NCBI GenBank assembly: GCA_964006375.1
Contig: OZ023269.1
Coordinates: forward strand, 620,001-684,000
DNA length: 64,000 bases
Direction of reading: 5' to 3'
From: Tillus elongatus
Lineage: Eukaryota > Arthropoda > Insecta > Coleoptera > Cleridae
Part shown: piece by piece, positions 11,176-22,009 of the stretch
Position numbering within the stretch: the stretch's first letter is position 1
How the letters are laid out: every line of letters begins with the position of its first letter
Notes under the pieces: generated by a model
Databases searched by the model: none
Told to the model about the DNA's origin: nothing
Seen by the model: the letters and a program-made list of their open reading frames with translations, nothing else
Made by a program: the position numbers and the translations under genes

Positions 11176-12055
11176 TGTTGGGGGCACACAAATCTTGCAC
11201 ACTGCACGCTTCAAAGTGCATCTAGAGGTTGGCACTGTCATTAGAACACCTACTACTACTACCCCATTCTAACCTTGTTAAAGTTCAGCGACGCGGCCCA
11301 GCAACCATCTGGATGGAGGTAAGTGATCATGCTTGTGAAACCGGAAAAGTAGTCTCTACATCTGTATTTAGTTTTATAAGTATTTATCTGTTCTCGCACC
11401 TGAGATTTTGTACCATATTAAATTTTTGAAAGAGATTTTATATGTTAAAACTGAGATTAAATTCCTTCTAAACTAAGTGTCAGTAGCACAAAAGAATTTT
11501 TATTTTCCCTTCACTGACAAGCAGGCGACTTAAATTAGGATTAGACCAAACACGGCAATTAAACGTCCATGTAGTTTTTGTTGTGTACCTTTCGGCATAT
11601 TCAAATTAAACTAATTATATTACTAATTATAGACGGTAATAATTATTAACGCTGACTTCGGAAGGTCTGTAAATATAAATCTAAATCTTAACGGGTGGTT
11701 TTACCTGGTTGTAAAGATGACCATGAAATGTCTATGATTATTAGCTACAAAAAATTATTTGTTTCTCATTCGCCGCCAAGCAGTCTGTGTCCAGTGTTAT
11801 TATAAGCTCTCAGATCTTCTCCCAGAGATGGAACCAACTGCCGGGGCGTATTCACAAACTCTACTTCATCATAGCACTTGTAAATAATAACTTCAATAGA
11901 ATGTATATTAAACCAACATAAATCAAGTCACCTTTAGGCCATCAAAGCTTATTTATTTAATACGACGAAATATATTTCCATTTCATAATGCAAGACTACA
12001 AGGCAAAATAGTATAGTAAAGATCCAAAAATCATGTTAAACAAACTAAGTCGTTC
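11176..12055. other. No recognisable gene
   Basis: No domain in the short open frames. No repeat matched elsewhere in the window. Confidence 0.4.
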
Positions 12056-12059
12056 TAAA

Positions 12060-12895
12060 TCCTTCAAAAACTCTAAATACCAAGTTTATTAAATTAAAAA
12101 AAAAGGTTTTCTACTAACTGTTGTTGCCAAACATTAAACTGATTAAAATAAAATTGTCAAATCCATTCAGAATAAAATATCGGAAAACGATTTAGTTTTT
12201 ACCAAAGCTGATAAAGCAACCATAGCTATGGATAGGTGGGCATACAACCTATAAATTCATATTTTTACTTTTGCAGAAGCATTAATAGAAATTAGGAGAG
12301 ATCCAAGGAATTCCTTTCAGTTAAAACATCAACATAAGTCTAAAAATATGCAACCACCAGATATCAAAGGGTACTTAAAAATTCATAAACCAAAACAAAA
12401 ATTCCTGTTAGAACAGTGGTTAGTTATGATAACCTGATCATATAATTTTTATTACTTTAACGTCGGCCTATTTCCACGATTATGGCCAATCACCGACGCT
12501 AGGGAGCAATTTCACCTCACTATCCTGGAAACTTTGCCGAACCCATTTGTTTCTGTAAACAGAGTAGGGATCTTTAACGTGCCCGACATTGCACGGATAC
12601 TGGACTGACGGCTTTACGTCCCATCCGAAGGTCGAAACGTTAAGATATTCAACTTGCTCAAATACAATGACACAACCTCAATTATTTAATTTTACAGTAT
12701 GTACGGATAAAGTTAAAGCGGAACCCTGGGAATCGAACCCAGTAGCCTTTGGTTCAGAGACACACGTTCTTACCCCTGGACCACTGAGTCGGTTAAATCA
12801 CAAAATTGCCAGCAGATTAGTATTATTTGGTAAAGCATGCAATTACACTCCAAAACATTTAGTTAAAAAGTGTTATAAGCTAAGCGTGGCATTGT
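12060..12895 (+). pseudogene. Penelope-like element reverse transcriptase fragment
   Basis: From about 12150 the frame reads SENDLVFTKADKATIAMDR, the signature of the Penelope-type RT N-terminal region (usually KADKGNT..MDR). After an interruption it continues RRDPRNSFQL, PPDIKGYLKIHKPK and, one base shifted, KIPVRTVVSYDN, matching the family's LPKIHK..PIRPVVS block. A SINE then interrupts it (12456-12791), and the fragment resumes as HKIASRLVLFGKACNYT, which fits the segment following that block. No GIY-YIG endonuclease or YxDD box is present. It has a stop and a frameshift and is dead. Its presence is relevant to the hammerhead-like hairpins at 15640 and 55551, because Penelope-like elements are known to carry such ribozymes. 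Confidence 0.75.
12456..12791 (-). repeat. tRNA-derived SINE, copy 3 (inserted in the Penelope-like RT)
   Basis: Reversed orientation: tail TTTAACGTCGGCC at 12456, head ending near 12791, B box as GGAATCGAACC at 12730-12740. The Penelope-like coding sequence resumes just after it, so the SINE is the younger insertion. Confidence 0.8.
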
Positions 12896-12999
12896 GAAAT
12901 GGAAAGTGACTGTATATTCTTAAGTACGCCCTGATGACCTTTGATGATCGTTCAAGATCAACTTGATTAAATGTGATTTTAATCGGACAAAAATAGAAA

Positions 13000-13004
<5 letters not shown>

Positions 13005-13070
<66 letters not shown>
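13005..13070. repeat. (TA)n microsatellite
   Basis: Leads directly into CATATATGTATCACACCAAT, the right module of the composite repeat. Confidence 0.95.
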
Positions 13071-13076
<6 letters not shown>

Positions 13077-14418
13077 TGTATCACACCAATAACTCAAAAA
13101 ATAATGTACCATTTCGATAAAATTTGGTGGGTACATTCATTTTACAAATGGCTTGGATACGTTCGCTATCCAGGAAAACCGGCCCAGTCTTTCCTGGAAA
13201 ATTTTTTGTTTTCTTTCCGAAAATTTTTATATTTTTGCACATAACAATGTTAGGGGAACCAAATTTGTACACTGGTGTATTTCGTAAAAAGTAAACTATG
13301 TACCAAAATTTAGATCTATAGGGTGCAAGAAGTTATAGGCGTTTAAGGAAAACCATTTTGCGTACCACTGATGACCATATAAACGCATAAAAGTTAAATA
13401 TTTTTTGTGGATACCAAAATCTATTATATGTTACAGGCAAAGACTAAGACTACGTATTCGGGCGCAAAAAGGCCAAGAAATGCCAAAAAATTACTTTGAA
13501 CATTTGATAACTTTTCCTCTTAAAACGTCAAAATCACGTTTTGAAACGTCAAAATTGGCAACTTTTAGGCAAAGAGCCTAAAGATAATGCGGGCTATGTA
13601 GAGAAAATGTCGCCAGAAATGTCTTTTGCAAATCTTTAAGTTTCAGCTTTAACCATCATTGTCGTTCGTTTGACTAAAATGTTTTCAGAAAATTCATTGC
13701 AAATAAACCTTTTCTTTGATGCTTAAGCAGTAGTTTTAGTTATCGAGTTTGATATTTAATTCTCTATAATTTTTAGCAAATTTTCGTAGAAGATAATCAC
13801 AGGTGGCTCATAAGTCGTTGGCGATACAAATTTTCTTTTTTAAATTGAACACCCCTTATATTATTGCATTTTCCATCGAACTGTAATGCATGTTTGTTTT
13901 CAACTTATTTTGTTTTGCAACTTTTCACTATTTTGGCACATATCAAAAGTTGTTATAGGGCATTTTTACCAAGAAAAATCGGAGTCTAATGCAAATGACG
14001 CATTCAGAGAGGTTTTAATTTAAATTATTTCATGAAAAAATTATGATGCCATGTAAGGGGAGCTCTCAAATAGTAACTAAAGTAATAAAAAAATCAAACT
14101 GTCGTAATTCAGGTGTTGCAAATATAATAATCTGTATTATGCGTTTCAGAAGTGAAGGGCATAATAATAAATGTTTAATAAGTAATTTTAAAAAATTAGT
14201 TCGGATTTTCATGAAACAAATATTTATAAATTTTCATGAAAAAAACTTTTTTGGGAGGTTGATAGAAAAGCTTATTTGATGAAATATGGTACATTGTTTC
14301 TACTATATGGGTTATACTGGTAACCAAATTTTATGCCTGCTTTAATTAAAAAAGACATATTTGTTATTAAAAATATTATTATGAACATTCACTACCATAA
14401 CGCACTTGCTGCGTCCAG
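13071..14418 (+). repeat. Composite-repeat copy, right module through MITE end
   Basis: In order: CACACCAATAACTCAAAAAA, GGCTTGGATACGTTCGC, AAATTTAGATC, AAACGTCAAAATTGGCAACT, GTTTCAGCTTTAACCATCAT, GTGGCTCATAAGTCGTTGGC and finally the MITE terminus ACGCACTTGCTGCGTCCAG at 14400-14418. This is the same order as 49898-51315 with more divergence, so it is an older copy. Confidence 0.65.
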
Positions 14419-15420
14419 ACTTTTTTTATTATTTATAATATGCACTTAATTTGATAAGATGCATCTATAATTATTTTTTGTATTCCTATTAATTTAGATA
14501 TATCCTTAAAATATTAACACATATATTGGATAAAAAATAAGTGGTGAGATCCATCGATATATGTGAAAACCAGTGCCATCGTCTTAGGAGTTGGATACGC
14601 CTGGTATAAAAATACATATAGGATATACGGGCGGCTAAGTCTCTGCATCTCTTCTGTCGGAAGGTCCATACAAGAGAACTCCTTATATGATGACTACTTA
14701 AAATGCAAATGACTGCATTGTAAAAGATTTTATATCATGATTACAGCAGGTGAAATATTTTCTTTATTAAGTAGTTTTCAACTTTGAACACTTTGCCGAT
14801 ATATTGATAATATCTCTCTCTCTAATAATAAAACCCGGCATTTACGCAGTCAATATTTTAAATTTTCATAATTACTAGCACCACATATACTATCTCTTTT
14901 ATATCAAATATAAACATGGTTACTTTCAAATCTGGGGGCCACTTTTATTTCCATATAAAGTTGATGATTTTTATGTAGCAACGAGATGAAAGGCGCTATT
15001 GTATCTAATACGGCTGCATTAATTTTTCATGTTGTAAAATAGAGTGTATTATTATACGTATTATTATATATAGGACATTGGTATCTATATATGAATAAGT
15101 ATCTATAAAGTCCATGTTTATGTATGAGGTAATCAACCTACAAGTAATATTAACCATTTTTATTTTTATATTATATGACGTTTTGATTAGCTATTTTTGT
15201 AGTTTTTAAATTAACTTAGGAGGAGTCTTATATACCCTATTACATAATAAATAGTATTTTTATTTTATAGGCGCTTCATCCAAGTTCTGTTGATTCTTTA
15301 GGCTCTCTAAATAACTCACCCTCTCATTAATTGTGGCCTTACCTGGTGAAACCCTTCCGAACTAAACATAGATGTAGAGTATTATTTATCTTGCTTCACA
15401 CTTGATCGTTTTCTTCTCTG
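14419..15420. other. No recognisable gene
   Basis: AT-rich. Only short frames. A CTCTCTCT run is near 14813. Confidence 0.4.
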
Positions 15421-15480
15421 TAACAAGTTTCGTCGCTTTAGAGCGAAACCGGTTACAGAAAAGAAAACGAAATATTATGA
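15421..15480 (+). other. Perfect hairpin with GAAAC core
   Basis: An outer 19 bp stem (TCGTTTTCTTCTCTGTAAC with its near-perfect complement) encloses CGCTTTAGAGCG followed by AAACCGG. The inner stem plus GAAAC resembles stem II and the GAAA strand of a hammerhead ribozyme, but the CUGANGA strand is not recognisable. It lies just upstream of a better motif at 15640. Confidence 0.45.
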
Positions 15481-15557
15481 AGCCAGAGAAATAGTTTCTA
15501 CATCTATATTTCTGAACTCTCTTAGCAGAGTAATACAATAATTAATAATAATTAATT

Positions 15558-15916
15558 GTCAGCCCTGGCACTTTCTTCCCTAATACAGGGACAATGTATG
15601 TAAAGTTAGATACATTCTGATCGTGATTAGAAACGCATACCGGTTTCGCTCTAATTAGAGCTTGTCGGTGCGCTATACTAATTACAGCGAGAATACACCT
15701 AAAGTAATTCGGCTAAGGTAGCCAGCCTCAGAAAACCTTGTGAGATGTACGACAGGGTCACGACAGGGTGCGGAACCAGGTAGTATGTTTTCACAGAAGC
15801 TCTAATAAACACAAAATGTGATAAATAGAGACTGTGAACAACCAGCCAGCAGTTTTGTAAATTGCCAGCCCTTGCCCTTTCTTTCCTAATACCGGGACAG
15901 TATATGCAAGGTTAGA
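15558..15916. repeat. ~305 bp direct repeat (one unit plus start of a second)
   Basis: The block beginning CAGCCCTGGCACTTTCTTCC at 15560 recurs at about 15865 as CAGCCCTTGCCCTTTCTTTC, in both cases continuing CTAATAC, GGGACA and AAGGTTAGAT-like sequence. The second copy is cut off by the hAT end at 15918. A hammerhead-like motif lies in the unit. Tandem repeats with hammerheads are known for Penelope-like elements and retrozymes. Confidence 0.55.
15636..15690 (-). ncRNA. Hammerhead-ribozyme-like motif
   Basis: On the minus strand: stem I strand GCGCA, core CCGACAA (against CUGANGA), stem II GCTCTAATTAGAGC, then GAAA, a minimal stem III C-CG-G, the UA cleavage dinucleotide and the stem I partner TGCGT. 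All architectural elements are in order and stem I pairs. Core positions 4 (U to C) and 8 (G to A) deviate, so activity is doubtful. Very short stem III is the pattern described in Penelope-like elements. Confidence 0.5.
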
Positions 15917-15917
15917 T

Positions 15918-15980
15918 CAGCGATTCTCAAACTGTAGGGCGCGTCCCCCTAGGATGGGTTATAAAATTAAATGAGGGGCG

Positions 15981-16037
<57 letters not shown>

Positions 16038-17010
16038 AAAAAATGTATTTAATTAACTAAAAGAAAATCAATAGAATACACTTATAATAGGATTGTATCA
16101 GTATTCCATAAAGTATTTAATAAATAACTTATCAATATTAAATTAAAAACAAGATTAATAATTATTAGCGACTCCCTTGAGCCTGTATTGCATAGCAAAT
16201 TTTTCAAAGGAAGGTTTAAAATATAAATTGACATTCTAAGCTCTTTTTCTATATATAGCTGAGATCTATATTTTGTCTTCAAAGCAACCACCGCAGAAAA
16301 TCCGATTTCGCAAGGCTGTGATAATAGTATAAGAAATGATTTTGTTTTGCAGCAACCAACCCTGCCTAGAATTCAAACAGTGATTTATTACTAAATTGTC
16401 TTTTGATTCGCCACTTGCCATAGTCTATAAAGATTTCTTCTTTAGCAGTTGAGAGACCTTCGGGAATATTTTTAAAAATGGCCCCATAACCCACTCTTAA
16501 CTTGCTATCAAGTTGAAATCAGAAACAAAATACTTTTAAAATTCTTTGCCGGCATGGCTAAATGATTTTCAATGGTCACAAAAAGAGCTTTCAAATGTTG
16601 TTCTTCAGATTTGTAAGTATTAACCCATTCATCCACATTTCCAAACATTTCTAGGTTTTTTGCTTTACATTTCTGCTCCGAATTTCCAGTTTTTCTAAAA
16701 AAGGCATTAACTTTATCACTCTTATCCAACATATGTGTGTTTGCTCCTTGGATTTGAAGATTCAGGGTATTTGAATTTCTCGAATAAGTCGACTAAGTAG
16801 TTCAATTTAATCACAAATAAATCGTCTCGGCTTCTGGTCAGTTGTTCTCTTCTAAAAGAATGGCGATTTCATATCCTACTTCATAAACACGTTGCAAAAA
16901 TGTCCCATGTCATAATCATCTTGCCGCGCAATACAATAATAACGCTGAATGTACTCCACCCATCTCTTTATAAAGTGCACAACAGATTATTGATTTTAGA
17001 ACTCTCATTT
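15918..17010 (-). pseudogene. hAT-family transposase relic (ZBED5/SCAND3-like)
   Basis: The left end CAGCGATTCTCAAACTGTAG at 15918 is a typical hAT terminal inverted repeat. Minus-strand coding traces run from about 17010 to 16120. In order: EMGGVHSALLLY-like sequence in a shifted frame, REQLTRSRDDLFVIKLNYLV, KHTHMLDKSDKVNAFFRKTG and, near 16290, ALKTKYRSQLYIEKELRMSI, the C-terminal dimerisation block of domesticated and active hATs. Stops and frame changes are frequent. The opposite terminus and the N-terminal half are missing, and a TA array (15985-16033) has grown inside the 3' region. Confidence 0.75.
15985..16033. repeat. (TA)n microsatellite
   Basis: Short array inside the hAT relic, 65 bases from its terminus. 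Confidence 0.9.
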
Positions 17011-17099
17011 TTATATAATTTACTCCGGTGACCACCGTCGTTAGCACAATATTCAGACCAGGACTCATTTCTTTTGTAATTCAGAGCTCAGAGCTTCTC

Positions 17100-17810
17100 T
17101 GTGGATCAACGCTATTTGTTATTCGATAATTTCTCCAATACGATAAGTACACTTGAAGAACCCAAATTAACATACATCTTTTTTAAAGACCTTACGATTG
17201 TTTCACTAAAAAAAAATTGCGGTTATCCTCAAAACGTAGAAAATTGCGATTTGAAACGTCAAAATTGGCAACATTTAGGCAAAGAACCTAAAAGAAATAC
17301 GGATTATGTAAAGAGTGTTTTGCAAACCCTTAAGCTTCAGCTTCAACCATCATTGCCTTTTATTTTAATAAAATATTTCCAGAAAATTAATTTCAAATAG
17401 ACACTTTCTCTGATGCTTTGGCAGTAGTTTTAGTTAAGTTTATGTTTTAACGGTCTATAATTTTTAGCTAATTTTTGTAGAAAAAATTCGTTAATGAGGA
17501 GACCGCGGCTTTCGAATTCTAAAAGGGTTTCTTCAAATGAGCGCAAACTAGGCCCCTAGAATCCATATTCGGGATTACTTTCTATATACATATATACAGG
17601 GTGACGCGTTTCTACGGTAAAGCTCAATATAATTCTTATTATGCAAGATACGAGAAAAAATTGTATACGTTACTTATAGGGTGTCTTCAGCTGCATCTTA
17701 TAAAATTATTTTGACAATTTGGCCCATAAGTCGTTGGTGATACCCACAATTGTTTATGGACATTCCTTATTGCATTTTTGCATTTTTGCATTTTTGTTGT
17801 CAGAAGGGGA
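17100..17810 (+). repeat. Composite-repeat copy plus small foldback-family piece
   Basis: 17140-17200 resembles the small foldback at 35752 (GATAAGTACACTTGAAGAAC). From 17200 follow AAACGTCAAAATTGGCAAC, the left module near 17490 (GAGACCGCGGCTTTCGAATT), then ATACAGGGTGACGCGTTTCT at 17595 and GGCCCATAAGTCGTTGGTGA. Confidence 0.6.
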
Positions 17811-18479
17811 CCGGTAAATGCAACAGATGAATTTAGTTGCAGCTCTGAGAGAGAATTTCATCTAAAGTATGTCATATCTTCCAGGTTCTAAATTGGGGAG
17901 TCTGGTGCAGGGTAGATTGCTACGGACGTATGAGCACACGCCTCCATGCAATCTAAAGGAAGTAAGGAGCTCATACCCCAGGAAATTAAGGTTATTGGTG
18001 GCTGTTTTGGTACTGATTTGGGTTTCGGTGAGAAGAGGAGTTCGGGCCTATTAGTCTGGAAGATAATGGTGGACGGAGTTCAGGTTAGAATTTAGGCCAC
18101 ATATATTCGAGGAGGATATGTTAAATATTGATGCTGCCGCCCCCTATACACCCCTCTTCCGGAGATCCAAATGGAGGGGTATTTTATCTCCGGAATCTTT
18201 TGTACAAGGAGGAGCCATCATCATTTTTGTTTATAACGGAAACCGACTCATACACCAGAACCGGAAATGTCCGTTGGGAGATGTAAGGGGTGGTACCTCC
18301 TCGGGCGTGAAAAAATCCTTTACTACCACGTAAAGAAACAGTCCACTACCACCTGCTTGACTCCGATTAGTCGCCTCTTACGACAGGCAGGATTTACCTT
18401 GGGCCTATTCTTTCAGTAAGTCCCCGGACCCACAGGGGACGATAAGTCTGGGGGAGATAAGTCTGACTCCAGCTGAGAC
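17811..18479. other. GC-richer stretch with a LINE 3'-tail-like end
   Basis: Balanced base composition unlike its neighbours. 18365-18440 contains AGTCGCCTCTTACGACAGGC and GGACCCACAGGGG, which I associate with 3' ends of insect non-LTR elements. No RT frame belongs to it here. The frames at 17869 and 18118 show no domain. Confidence 0.35.
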
Positions 18480-19640
18480 AAAAATTCTTGAAAAAATTTA
18501 TTCCTGACGAGCAGCATGGATTTATCCCTGGCAGATCCACCACAACCAATTTGCTATTATGTCTAAATGATTGGACCAGGAAACTTGGGCCAGGCTACAG
18601 ATGTCATCTATCTCGATTTAAGTAAGTTTTTTGACAGAGTGCCACTCAAAAGATTGTTTCTGAAGCTGGAGTATTTTGGACTCAGAGGTCGTCTTCTCTT
18701 GTGGATTGAAAGCTATTTATCTGGACGAGTATACAGTGTGCGAGAGGGTGATTTCCAAACTGTTATTAGTGGAGTTCCCTAGGGATCGGTGTTGGGTTCA
18801 TTACTTTTAGTTATATACACGGCCGATCTTTCATCTCTGTTAACTTGCTCACTCTATGCAGATGACACTAAAATTTATTGTAATCAATCTCGAGAACATG
18901 ATTCACTACAGGAAGATCTTACAAAAATATGCAAATGGAGTAAATATTGGCTTCTTCCCCTAAATATAGGCAAGCGTGTGGTGGGTGTTTCACGTTGGAA
19001 AAAACAATCCCAAGCTAAACTATCTGATGAATGGAGGTGTTTTATCGGAGGTTTTGGAGCATAGGGATTTGGGGATTACAATTACCTGTGATCTAACTTG
19101 GATCTGTCATATAACGGAAGCATGCAACAAGGCCAAAAATTTCTGTTTCTGTCGAGAACGGTGTTTTCGTTTCTTTCAGTTAGTACGCTGCTTGTGTATG
19201 ACTTATGTGAGACCGATGATCGAGTTTGTATCGACTGTTTGGTGTCCGGTACTTGCTCGGGACAGAGTTTTAATTGTATCTGCGCACCGCTTCGCTACTA
19301 GATGTCCCTATGGGACTCAGCGATCATCCTATGAGGTAAGCTTGGGGATCTTCGATCTCCTCACAATGATTTCGCGATTGGTGCGTGGTGACTTAATAAC
19401 AACTTATAAAATCCTAAATGAAACATTTTCTGTTGACTTTAGTGAAATATATGTGATAAGTACTGAAGACCGTCTACGTGGACATAATTTTAAACTTGCT
19501 CAGCAAATATACCATACACTGCAGACACAATTTTTTGAGCAATCGTGTTTTTAATAATTGGAAATCACTGCCTCATGATTCCGCAGATGCTGCTACAATA
19601 AACCATTTAAAAATAAGTTAGATAACTATGACTTCACACG
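18480..19640 (+). pseudogene. CR1-like LINE reverse transcriptase, 5'-truncated
   Basis: Reading with frame changes: QHGFIPGRSTTTNLL near 18513, DVIYLDLSKFFDRVPLKRLF near 18600, SGVP then a stop, GSVLGSLLLVIYTADLSSLL near 18790 and LYADDTKIYCN near 18855. From about 19020 comes LEHRDLGITITCDLTW and YVRPMIEFVSTVWCPV, then RLVRGDLITTYKILNE and RLRGHNFKL. This is the usual RT palm, thumb and C-terminal order of CR1-group LINEs, with catalytic YADD present. At least one stop and two frameshifts inactivate it. No endonuclease domain. Confidence 0.85.
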
Positions 19641-20019
19641 TTGAGTTTTAAAGAACTATTTACCGCTTTTTCCTTTTATTTAACTTGATGCTTTGTTTGA
19701 ATATTTTTCTTTTAGGTATATTGCAGCAGATATACAATGTTTGTTTATTTGTACTATGCGCTGTTACAGTTAAGTTCTTGTTTTTTATGTAGAGAAATGT
19801 TACTTTTATTATTTTTGCCTATGAGCAAATAGACTTCCAGTCTCAGCTCTTCTCTTTTTGTATAAATATATAAAATAAGCAAACTTCAAACCTGCTCTAG
19901 GAAAGGCTTCCATCATCGTACAAGCAGAAATGCTTACTATAAATCTCTGTGTCCAGGAGTGCATACAATGAAGACTTGGAAATAGAGATACTTGGACTGT
20001 CAGGCAGAAGTTAAATCTC

Positions 20020-20450
20020 TGAACAAACTGACCCAGGACTGCAAAATATCCTTGAAGAGACTGACCATTAACAACAAACTAACTTTGATATTGGTACCGG
20101 GGACATCAAAGCATTGAAGAAGCTGAGGAAGAAGATAGCCTTGGAAAAGGGCAGCAATAACACAATTCTATGGTCCAGAGCCCTATTGTGAAAAAAGTTA
20201 TGTAAGAAATGAACTTGATACTTGGGTGAGGAACCAAATGCTGTCATACTGGTGGAAACTCCAGGCTTAAGGCAGTCAAAGCGGTTATTCACTATATCAA
20301 CAAAGAAGTCTGAACTGTTTCTTGAGTTGAACAGGACCAAAATGTCTGGACTTTTTCGGCAAAAATTAGAAAATATAATCATGAACAAAATACATATTGA
20401 GACCGCTGTGAGTCCAAAGGCCTATACGACCCATTAAATAATCTACAGAC
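20020..20450 (+). pseudogene. Fragment of a LINE C-terminal (post-RNase H) region
   Basis: The frame around 20240-20360 reads ETPGLRQSKRLFTISTKKSE and LFLELNRTKMSGLFR. This parallels the block GLRHGKSII...LLNLSRGQLRNTTGL that follows RNase H in the LINE at 43446-44035. Only this short homology supports the call, and the rest of the interval is undefined. Confidence 0.4.
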
Positions 20451-21349
20451 CAAGACGAGAACATTTACCAGTTATTTTACTTGTCACAATTTGGACTTAA
20501 AAACCACCTCTACCGCAGTAGCGGCAAACAGTAGGAAAACTTGCCCAATTAAAGAAGTACGGATGGTACAATTATATATAAATAGCTGCTGGACACGGAG
20601 GTGTGTTTCTGGCAACAAGGCAACATAGTTTTTAGCGTGTGTGGAATAATATTTTAGAGAGTGGGATAATGTAGTTTTTGTTGCAAGTTAGAAATGAGGT
20701 AGTAAAATAATTACCGTGTATTTGCGTTTTGCCTTATTTAGAAACATACTCGAGCTTATTTATTTATTTGGACACCTATATCTATTAAAGATTTATAATT
20801 TGTAGGGGATAAGTAACTGATCAATAAATAAAGGTGGAAATAATTCTCTTGCTAGCATTTATACATACACAGTATATTATCATCTGAAGTCGATACAAAT
20901 TATGTGAGATTGTGAATTGCAAAATGCAAATTGTTAGCATTTATCCTGCCGACAGTCAGGCATCGGAGAATCGGCATCGATACATACGTTATACCAGTAT
21001 CTGGGACTGCTTCAAGACTTCAAACCTGAGAACTAAGAACTCCCAGCTTTGTTATGTTCTTGCCGAGTATGAGCTGCATGATAATGTGGGCTTTTACACA
21101 GGACCGCACTTGCATTCGTTTACTTCCTAGCTTTCAGGTTTAATTAATACTGTATTTTAAAGCTTAACTTCTTTATCAAGGTTACTTTTTATCATTAATA
21201 TTAAGGCAACGAATACGATGTACCAACCAAAATGTGCGCCCACTAAAATGTCTGATTTCGTCCAAGTGTGGGAAAATGCTAAAACAGGTCAATTTTAACT
21301 TGAAGGGGGAACCAAATTTTTTCTTGGTCTCTAAGTTATTTATACATCA
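20451..21349. other. No recognisable gene
   Basis: A TATATAAATAGCTG motif near 20573 could be a promoter or LTR remnant but nothing around it supports that. The frame at 20912-21130 has no known domain. Confidence 0.4.
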
Positions 21350-22003
21350 CTGTGGCATCCAGAGCCACCCATTAAAAAATTTAAGTGGCAAGAGGGGTTG
21401 AGTAACACATCATTTTCAAGCTGCTTTCATTCTCTATGCAATCATGTTTCTTTTTAAATTTTTAGCGGCTGGTTTCTGAGAACCCTGCCTACATTATTTG
21501 AAGAGATTCAGGTGGTGTAGCATAAACTTTAGACTTTAAGTGGCCCAAAAAATATAAATGCAAGGGAGTTAGGTCGGGCGACCTAGCTGGCCATTCGATT
21601 AGACCTCTCCTACCTATCCATTGTATGGGAAAACGAGCATCTAAGAAACCGAGTACTCGTATATGATAATGGGGAGGCGCTCCATCCTGTTGAAAGAAAG
21701 TTTTTTTTTAATATTACGTCTTCTTCCAGTGCTTGGGTGATTAGAGAGCAAACAACTTCAAATAACTTTTACCAGTCAAATAGCCATCAACAAAAAGTGA
21801 TCCGATAATGTGGTCGCCCAGAATGGCTGCCCATACTTTTAATTTTTAGGGCGTTTGGGTTTGACTTTCACTGAAGACGTGTGGGTTTGTGTTAATCCAA
21901 TAGCAACATATATGCCCGTTCATTTCACCATCTAACATAAACGTGCTTTCATCAGAGAAACAAATGTTGTAAAGTACACCTGGGTCATTCATCAAACGCT
22001 AAA
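21350..22003 (-). pseudogene. Mariner-family transposase, C-terminal half
   Basis: Minus-strand reading from 22003: NDPGVLYNICFSDESTFMLD, HVFSESQTQTP, a stop, KLKVWAAILGDHIIGSLFVD, then FFQQDGAPPHYHIRVLGFLD and RGLIEWPARSPDLTPL. All three catalytic Asp positions (SDES, QDG, SPD) are present. The N-terminal half is absent: the sequence breaks exactly where the next mariner (22010-23695) begins, which suggests that element inserted into it. Confidence 0.85.
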
Positions 22004-22009
22004 GTTAAA

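Noticed and set aside
15421..15480. Third full hammerhead ribozyme
   Set aside because: Stem II and GAAAC are present, but no CUGANGA-like strand can be placed on either strand, so only a hairpin is reported.
20560..20640. TATATAAATAGCTG as promoter or LTR
   Set aside because: No terminal repeat, primer-binding site, poly(A) signal or coding sequence around it.
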